Assembly: GCA_029777935.1 (NCBI GenBank)
Contig: JAKORH010000267.1
Coordinates: forward strand, 1 to 10,876
Length of the DNA: 10,876 bases
Direction of reading: 5' to 3'
Source: Pseudomonadota bacterium
Lineage (GTDB): Bacteria > Pseudomonadota > Gammaproteobacteria > Burkholderiales > Burkholderiaceae
This document shows, piece after piece, positions 6,819 to 10,876 of this stretch. Positions within the stretch are counted from its first letter, which is position 1; each line of letters opens with the position of its first letter. The notes beneath the pieces were generated by a model. It was given only the letters and a program-made list of their open reading frames with translations. It was not told the DNA's origin and made no database searches. The translations under genes and the position numbers were made by a program.

Positions 6819-8015
6819 ATGCAGCGCAGCTATCCGCTCGAAGGCGTCACGGTCGTCGATCTCGGCCAGATCTACAACGGTTCGTATGCCACGTTCCTGA
6901 TGGCGATGGCCGGCGCGCGCGTGATCAAGGTCGAGCCGCGCGACGGCGAGCATCTGCGCAAGCGGGGAACGGTGGGAGGCGCCGGATTGCCGTTCGCGAT
7001 GCTCAACTCGAACAAGCACTCGGTGACCCTGAACCTGAAGCAGCCGCGCGGGCGCGAACTGCTGTTCGAGATGGCCCGGCGCGGCGACGTGCTGCTGGAG
7101 AACTTCGCCCCCGGCGCGATGGACCGGCTCGGCTGCGGGTGGAGCGCGCTGCAGACGATCAACCCGCGGCTGATCTACGCACAGGGCTCCGGCTACGGAC
7201 TGAGCGGTCCGTACCGCGACTATCCGGCGATGGACCTGACCGTGCAGGCAATGGGCGGCGTGATGAGCGTGACCGGATTCCCCGACCGGCCGCCGGTGAA
7301 GGCGGGTCCTGCGATCTGCGACTTCTTCGGTGGCGTGCACCTGTTCGGCGCCGTGATGACGGCCCTGTACGAACGCGAGAAGACGGGTGTCGGGCGCAGG
7401 GTCGATGTGTCGATGCAGGAAGCGGTGTACGCATCGCTCAGTTCGAACCTCGGCCTGTACTACGGCAGCGGCGGCGCCAAGCCGATCCGGACCGGCAACC
7501 GGCACGGCGGGCTCGCCGAGTCGCCATACAACGTGTATCCGACGCGGGACGGCTTCATCGCGATCATCTGCGTCGGCGAGACGCACTGGAAGTCGCTGGT
7601 CAAGGCGATGCAGCGGCCCGAGCTTGCCGACGATCCGCGCTTCGCGAGCCTGAAGACGCGAGTGGCGCACATGGACGACGTCGACGCGATCGTCGGCGCG
7701 TTCACGCAGCGCTTTCCCAAGCAGCAGTTGTTCGAGCTGCTGCAGGCGCATCGGGTGCCGAGCGCGCCGGTGCGAGATCTGGACGAGGTAGTCAACGATC
7801 CGCACATGCATCAGCGCGGTTTCCTGCAGTGGCTCGAGCATCCGGAGCTGGGCCACATTCCGGTTTCGAATTCGCCGCTGCGCTTCGAGGGCGCCGAGCC
7901 GATGCCGCTGCGTCCCAGCCGCCGGCTCGGCGAAGACAACCGTGCCGTGTACGGCGATTGGCTCGGGCTGTCGAACGGCGAGATCGAAGCGCTGCAGGCC
8001 GAGGCGGTGATCTGA
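6819..8015 (+). CDS. CaiB/BaiF (class III) CoA-transferase family protein
   Basis: A 398-aa class III CoA-transferase, expected to move CoA from a donor thioester (often succinyl-CoA) to a carboxylic acid through an aspartyl-CoA intermediate. The N-terminal Rossmann-like block LEGVTVVDLGQIYNGSYAT (7-25) and GARVIKVEPRDGEHLR (32-47) are present. So are NSNKHSVTLNLKQPRGRE (63-80), QGSGYGLSGPY (122-132) and the REKTGVGRRVDVSMQEAV block after residue 180. D168 in AGPAICDFFGG is at the position of the catalytic Asp169 of formyl-CoA transferase. The start has a good upstream purine stretch (AAGGGCAGGTGA, 6805-6816), and the stop overlaps the next gene as TGATG. In this operon it is the only visible CoA-activating enzyme, so it probably feeds the dehydrogenase and crotonase. 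The acid substrate is unknown. Confidence 0.93.
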   Translation: MQRSYPLEGVTVVDLGQIYNGSYATFLMAMAGARVIKVEPRDGEHLRKRGTVGGAGLPFAMLNSNKHSVTLNLKQPRGRELLFEMARRGDVLLENFAPGAMDRLGCGWSALQTINPRLIYAQGSGYGLSGPYRDYPAMDLTVQAMGGVMSVTGFPDRPPVKAGPAICDFFGGVHLFGAVMTALYEREKTGVGRRVDVSMQEAVYASLSSNLGLYYGSGGAKPIRTGNRHGGLAESPYNVYPTRDGFIAIICVGETHWKSLVKAMQRPELADDPRFASLKTRVAHMDDVDAIVGAFTQRFPKQQLFELLQAHRVPSAPVRDLDEVVNDPHMHQRGFLQWLEHPELGHIPVSNSPLRFEGAEPMPLRPSRRLGEDNRAVYGDWLGLSNGEIEALQAEAVI

Positions 8016-9145
8016 TGCGCGGCAACGTCGCGATCGCCGGTATCGGCCACACCGCGTTCGGGAAGCTCCCGGGCCGCGGCACGATCTCGCTGAACATTGA
8101 GGCGTGCCGCAATGCGCTGGCGGACGCGGGCATCGAGAAGGACGCGGTCGATGCGCTGCTGGTCAAGCCGCCGACGTCGAACCCGCAGTTCATGTACGGA
8201 CAGACGCTGGCGGAGGCGATGGGCCTGCAGCCGCGCGTCGGCGGCGCGTGGGACCAGGGCGGCGCGGCCAACATCTCGCTGATCGCGTTTGCCGCGATGG
8301 CGATCGAGCACGGCCAGTGCGACGTGGCGCTCGTCTGCTACGCCGACAACCCGCGCACCGGCAGCCGGCATGCGTACGAAAAGGCGTGGGGCGATGACGC
8401 CGCCTACGGCTGGTTCGGCGTGCCGGCGGGCTACGCCATGCTCGCGCGCCGGCACATGGAGGAGTTCGGCACCACGAGCGACCAGCTCGGCGCGATCGCG
8501 GTGGCGATCCGCAAGCACGGGGCCGCGAATCCGAATGCGCAACTGCGTAAGCCGCTCGGCATCGAGCAGTACCGCGAATCGCCGTGGGTTGTCGATCCGC
8601 TGCGTAGAGACGATTGCTGCCTCGTGTCGGACGGCGCCGCGGCGGTGGTGCTGATGAGCGCGCAGCGGGCCAAATCGCTCGGCGTGGGCAAGCCGGTGCC
8701 GATCCTCGGCTTCGGCCAGGGGCAGTCGTCGTGGGACGTCGCGCAGCGTGCGGATCTGACGCGCACCTGTGCCGAGATTTCCGGCCGGACGGCCCTGAAG
8801 ATGGCGGGGCTCGCGCCGCGCGACATCGATGTGGCGCAGATCTACGACTGCTTCACGATCACCGTGCTGATGACGCTGGAGGCGTACGGCTTCGCGCAGC
8901 ACGGCCAGGGCGGTCCCTTCTGCGCCGGCGGCAGGCTGGAGATCGGCGGCGAACTGCCGGTCAACACCGCGGGCGGCCTGTTGTCGGAGACCGGCATGCC
9001 GGGTCTGCAACTGGTGCTCGAGGGCGTGCGGCAGATGCGCGGCGAAGCGAACCTGCAGGTGAAGGGCGCACGCAACTGCATCGTCAGCAATCAGGGTGGA
9101 ATCATGCACACGCACTCGACGTTGATCCTGGGACAGCGGCTATGA
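8015..9145 (+). CDS. Thiolase-fold protein lacking the nucleophilic Cys; probable acyl-CoA lyase/thiolase-like subunit
   Basis: A 376-aa protein of the SCP2-type thiolase (lipid-transfer protein) group. The opening VAIAGIGHTAFGKLPG (5-20) and the C-terminal VNTAGGLLSETG (316-327) place it in the family. The usual active-site CxSG segment is WDQGGAANIS (79-88), so glycine stands where thiolases have the nucleophilic cysteine. The NEAF-like motif is YDCF (277-280), and the GHP histidine region reads SETGMPGL (324-331) with no histidine. C355 in NCIVSNQGG is near the place of the second thiolase cysteine. Classical thiolysis is therefore doubtful. It overlaps the DUF35 gene by ATGA, and such pairs form complexes, including the steroid side-chain retro-aldolase Ltp2 with the DUF35 part of ChsH2. 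A retro-aldol C-C lyase role is a reasonable inference; a structural or substrate-channelling role is also possible. Confidence 0.85.
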   Translation: MRGNVAIAGIGHTAFGKLPGRGTISLNIEACRNALADAGIEKDAVDALLVKPPTSNPQFMYGQTLAEAMGLQPRVGGAWDQGGAANISLIAFAAMAIEHGQCDVALVCYADNPRTGSRHAYEKAWGDDAAYGWFGVPAGYAMLARRHMEEFGTTSDQLGAIAVAIRKHGAANPNAQLRKPLGIEQYRESPWVVDPLRRDDCCLVSDGAAAVVLMSAQRAKSLGVGKPVPILGFGQGQSSWDVAQRADLTRTCAEISGRTALKMAGLAPRDIDVAQIYDCFTITVLMTLEAYGFAQHGQGGPFCAGGRLEIGGELPVNTAGGLLSETGMPGLQLVLEGVRQMRGEANLQVKGARNCIVSNQGGIMHTHSTLILGQRL

Positions 9146-9534
9146 GTTTTCCAGCGCCGCAGGTCAACGAGGTCACCGCGCCGTACTGGCGCGCGCTCGA
9201 CGAGGGACGGCTGACGTTTCAGCGCTGTGCGTCGTGCGGCCACGCGTGGCTGCCGCCCCGCATCGAGTGCCCGCGCTGTCTCGCTTCCACGCCGCGCTGG
9301 GAGACCGCGTCGGGCGGCGCCACGCTGGTGAGCTGGGTCGTCTATCACCACGGCTACCACGAGTACTTCGCCGGCCGGCTGCCGTACAACGTCGCGGTGG
9401 TCGAACTCGCAGAGGGACCGCGACTGATCAGCAACGTGCTTGCGCCGCAGCAGGCGCTGCGCATCGACATGAAGCTGAAGCTGGCAATCGAGCGCGAAGC
9501 AGGTGTTGCGCTCGCGCGCTTCGCGCCGGCATGA
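9142..9534 (+). CDS. DUF35 zinc-ribbon/OB-fold protein, partner of the thiolase-like gene
   Basis: A 130-aa protein with an N-terminal amphipathic stretch (about 8-26) and then a rubredoxin-like zinc ribbon with C29, C32, C43 and C46 (CASC and CPRC). An OB-fold domain fills about 55-128, including TLVSWVVYHHG (61-71) and PYNVAVVELAEGPRLISNV (81-99). Proteins of this family (DUF35) bind thiolase-fold enzymes, shuttling acyl-CoA or stabilising the active complex. The length is normal for a stand-alone member. The ATGA overlap with the thiolase-like gene indicates coupled translation and matches an obligate two-subunit enzyme. Its catalytic contribution cannot be read from sequence. Confidence 0.92.
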   Translation: MSFPAPQVNEVTAPYWRALDEGRLTFQRCASCGHAWLPPRIECPRCLASTPRWETASGGATLVSWVVYHHGYHEYFAGRLPYNVAVVELAEGPRLISNVLAPQQALRIDMKLKLAIEREAGVALARFAPA

Positions 9535-9556
9535 TCCGGCGCTTTTCCATGCAACC

Positions 9557-9562
9557 GAGGAG
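9557..9562 (+). promoter_or_regulatory. Strong ribosome binding site for the binding-protein gene
   Basis: GAGGAG lies 6 nt before ATG 9569, the best Shine-Dalgarno in the window. It fixes the start at 9569 rather than at an in-frame upstream TTG (9503) that would place the signal peptide deep inside the protein. It suggests the periplasmic protein is made in higher amounts than the enzymes. Confidence 0.8.
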
Positions 9563-9568
9563 ACAACG

Positions 9569-10792
9569 ATGGTTCTCGACCGTATCCTGAAGGCCGCCGG
9601 GGCTGCCGCGCTGGCGTTTGCGCTCGGCGCGCAGGCGCAGGCGCAGACGCTGAAGATCGGCGCGATCAATCCGTACAGCGGGCCGCTGGCGCTGTACGGC
9701 GACGAGGTCGCGCGCGGCTACCAGATCGCGGTCGACGAAAGGAACGCCAAGGGCGGCGTGCTCGGGCGCAAGATCGAACTGGTGCGCGGCGACGCCACCA
9801 ATCCGCAGCAGGGGATCGCGGCCGTCGACCAACTGGTCAATCGCGACAAGGTGGATCTGTTCATCGGCACCTACATCTCGGCGGTGGCCAACGCGGCGAG
9901 CGACGCCGCGCAGCGCTACGGCAAGGTCTACTGGGACACCAACGCGCTGGCCGCGGACCTGACCGAGCGCGGGCTGCCGAACTTCATTCGCGTCGGCCCG
10001 TTTGCTCCGACCTTCGCCGACATGAGCGTGCGCGCGATCGTGGAGCTGATCGCGCCCGCGCTTGGCAGGCAACCGCGCGACCTTTCGATCTGGATCGAGC
10101 ACGAGGATTCGATCTACGGCAAGTCGATCGCCGATGCGCAGAAGAAGCTGCTCGAAGCCAAGGGCGTGAAGTCGCTGACGCAGGGCGCGCACAATTTCCG
10201 TGCCGCCGATCTCACCGACGTGATCCTGCGCACCAGGCAGGCCAATCCCGACCTGTGGGTGATCACCGGCTACGTGCCGGATATCAACCTGCTGCTGAAG
10301 ACCGCGCGCGAGCAGGGTTTCAAGCCGAAGGCGATCCTGACGGTCGGCACCGGCGACACGCAGGAGACCCTCGACGCGCTCGGCGCCGAGTTTCTCGAGG
10401 GCGTGATGGTGGTGTCGTATCCGCGCCCGGACATCTCGGAGAAATTCGGCCCCGGCGCCGGCGCGTATCTGGCGCAGTACCGCAAGACCTACAACCGCGA
10501 TCCGATCGCGCCGCAGAGCCTGACCGCCTACACCGGGATGAAGATCCTGCTGGAGGTGATCGAGGCCGCCGGTTCGACCGATGTCGACAAGGTGCGTGCC
10601 GCCGCGGCGAAGCTCGACAAGCCGTACAACTCTTATCCGAGCGGCGCCGGCGTGAAGTTCGACGACAAGTTCCAGAACCAGCGCGCGGGCGTGACCGTGA
10701 TCCAGTGGCAAGGCGGCAAGCAGGTCACCGTGTTCCCGGAGGCGGCGCGCGCGGCAGGCGTGACGTTGAAGAACACGCAACGCAAGCAGTAG
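9569..10792 (+). CDS. LivK-type periplasmic ABC-transporter substrate-binding protein
   Basis: A 407-aa solute-binding protein of the branched-chain amino acid type (Peripla_BP_6). It has a Sec signal peptide: basic N-terminus, hydrophobic core AAGAAALAFALG (9-20) and a likely cut after AQA at 25. No lipobox cysteine is present, so the mature protein should be soluble in the periplasm. The mature part begins TLKIGAINPYSGPLALYGDE (27-46), followed by GYQIAVDERNAKGGVLGRKIELVRGDATNP (50-79) and the hinge-side segment DLFIGTYISAVANAASDAA (96-114), all typical of the family. The ligand is unknown; in this context it may be the carboxylic or cyclic amide substrate of the HyuAB route rather than an amino acid. 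It begins 34 bp after the DUF35 gene. No permease or ATPase gene follows before the window ends. Confidence 0.93.
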   Translation: MVLDRILKAAGAAALAFALGAQAQAQTLKIGAINPYSGPLALYGDEVARGYQIAVDERNAKGGVLGRKIELVRGDATNPQQGIAAVDQLVNRDKVDLFIGTYISAVANAASDAAQRYGKVYWDTNALAADLTERGLPNFIRVGPFAPTFADMSVRAIVELIAPALGRQPRDLSIWIEHEDSIYGKSIADAQKKLLEAKGVKSLTQGAHNFRAADLTDVILRTRQANPDLWVITGYVPDINLLLKTAREQGFKPKAILTVGTGDTQETLDALGAEFLEGVMVVSYPRPDISEKFGPGAGAYLAQYRKTYNRDPIAPQSLTAYTGMKILLEVIEAAGSTDVDKVRAAAAKLDKPYNSYPSGAGVKFDDKFQNQRAGVTVIQWQGGKQVTVFPEAARAAGVTLKNTQRKQ

Positions 10793-10807
10793 CGATGACC
10801 AGCAGTC

Positions 10808-10834
10808 GTCATTCCCGCGCAACCGGGAATCCAG
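10808..10834. repeat. Short hairpin repeat after the binding-protein gene
   Basis: ATTCCCG (10811-10817) and CGGGAAT (10824-10830) are perfect complements around a 6-nt loop, flanked by GTC and CCAG. The sequence resembles a dispersed intergenic element (consensus about ATTCCCGCG-N-CGGGAATCCAG) seen in many proteobacterial genomes; this is recalled, not searched. There is no T-run, so it is a poor candidate for an intrinsic terminator, though it may protect the transcript's 3' end. Confidence 0.55.
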
Positions 10835-10876
10835 CTTCCTTCCGCACCACCGGATGCCCGCTGAAGCCTGCCCCGG

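Noticed and set aside
7811..9115. Minus-strand open frame of 434 codons opposite the thiolase-like gene
   Set aside because: Antisense shadow with low-complexity composition and no motifs; the + strand gene has clear family blocks.
9428..10822. Minus-strand open frame of 464 codons opposite the binding-protein gene
   Set aside because: Antisense shadow; the + strand reading has a signal peptide, a strong ribosome binding site and family motifs.
10811..10830. Hairpin as a rho-independent terminator for the operon
   Set aside because: The stem is only 7 bp and is followed by CCAGC, with no T-run.
10795..10876. ATG just after the binding-protein stop, open to the window end
   Set aside because: No ribosome binding site of its own, and its codons read straight through the hairpin repeat; the peptide has no recognisable features. 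A real gene start cannot be supported here.

Overview
The window is a very GC-rich stretch in which every convincing gene lies on the + strand, in tight head-to-tail order. Base composition, gene families and two G/C-tract palindromic intergenic repeats of a kind common in Burkholderiales suggest a betaproteobacterium of that order. This placement is inference; no rRNA or other marker gene is present.

Layout. Positions 75-857 encode a FadR-type GntR regulator. Its stop codon overlaps the GTG start of hyuA (854-2875). A 145-bp spacer made of a chain of hairpins separates hyuA from hyuB (3021-4787). HyuB overlaps an acyl-CoA dehydrogenase (4784-5959) by ATGA. An 83-bp spacer holding a second, oppositely oriented copy of the repeat precedes an enoyl-CoA hydratase/isomerase family protein (6043-6816). 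Then follow a CaiB/BaiF (class III) CoA-transferase (6819-8015), a thiolase-fold protein lacking the nucleophilic cysteine (8015-9145) and a DUF35 zinc-ribbon/OB-fold partner (9142-9534), each junction overlapping or 2 bp apart. A LivK-type periplasmic binding protein with its own strong ribosome binding site follows (9569-10792). The last 84 bp contain a small hairpin repeat and no supported gene.

How the genes may work together (inference). The binding protein would capture a small organic substrate. HyuAB would carry out an ATP-dependent ring opening or carboxylation, and the CaiB-type transferase would make the CoA thioester. The dehydrogenase and crotonase would desaturate and hydrate it, and the thiolase-like/DUF35 pair would cleave a C-C bond. 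The regulator would sense a pathway acid. No 3-hydroxyacyl-CoA dehydrogenase is encoded here, and the thiolase-like protein lacks its catalytic cysteine. Together these fit retro-aldol cleavage of a 3-hydroxyacyl-CoA, as in steroid side-chain degradation (Ltp2 with the DUF35 part of ChsH2), better than classical thiolysis. The substrate cannot be read from the sequence.
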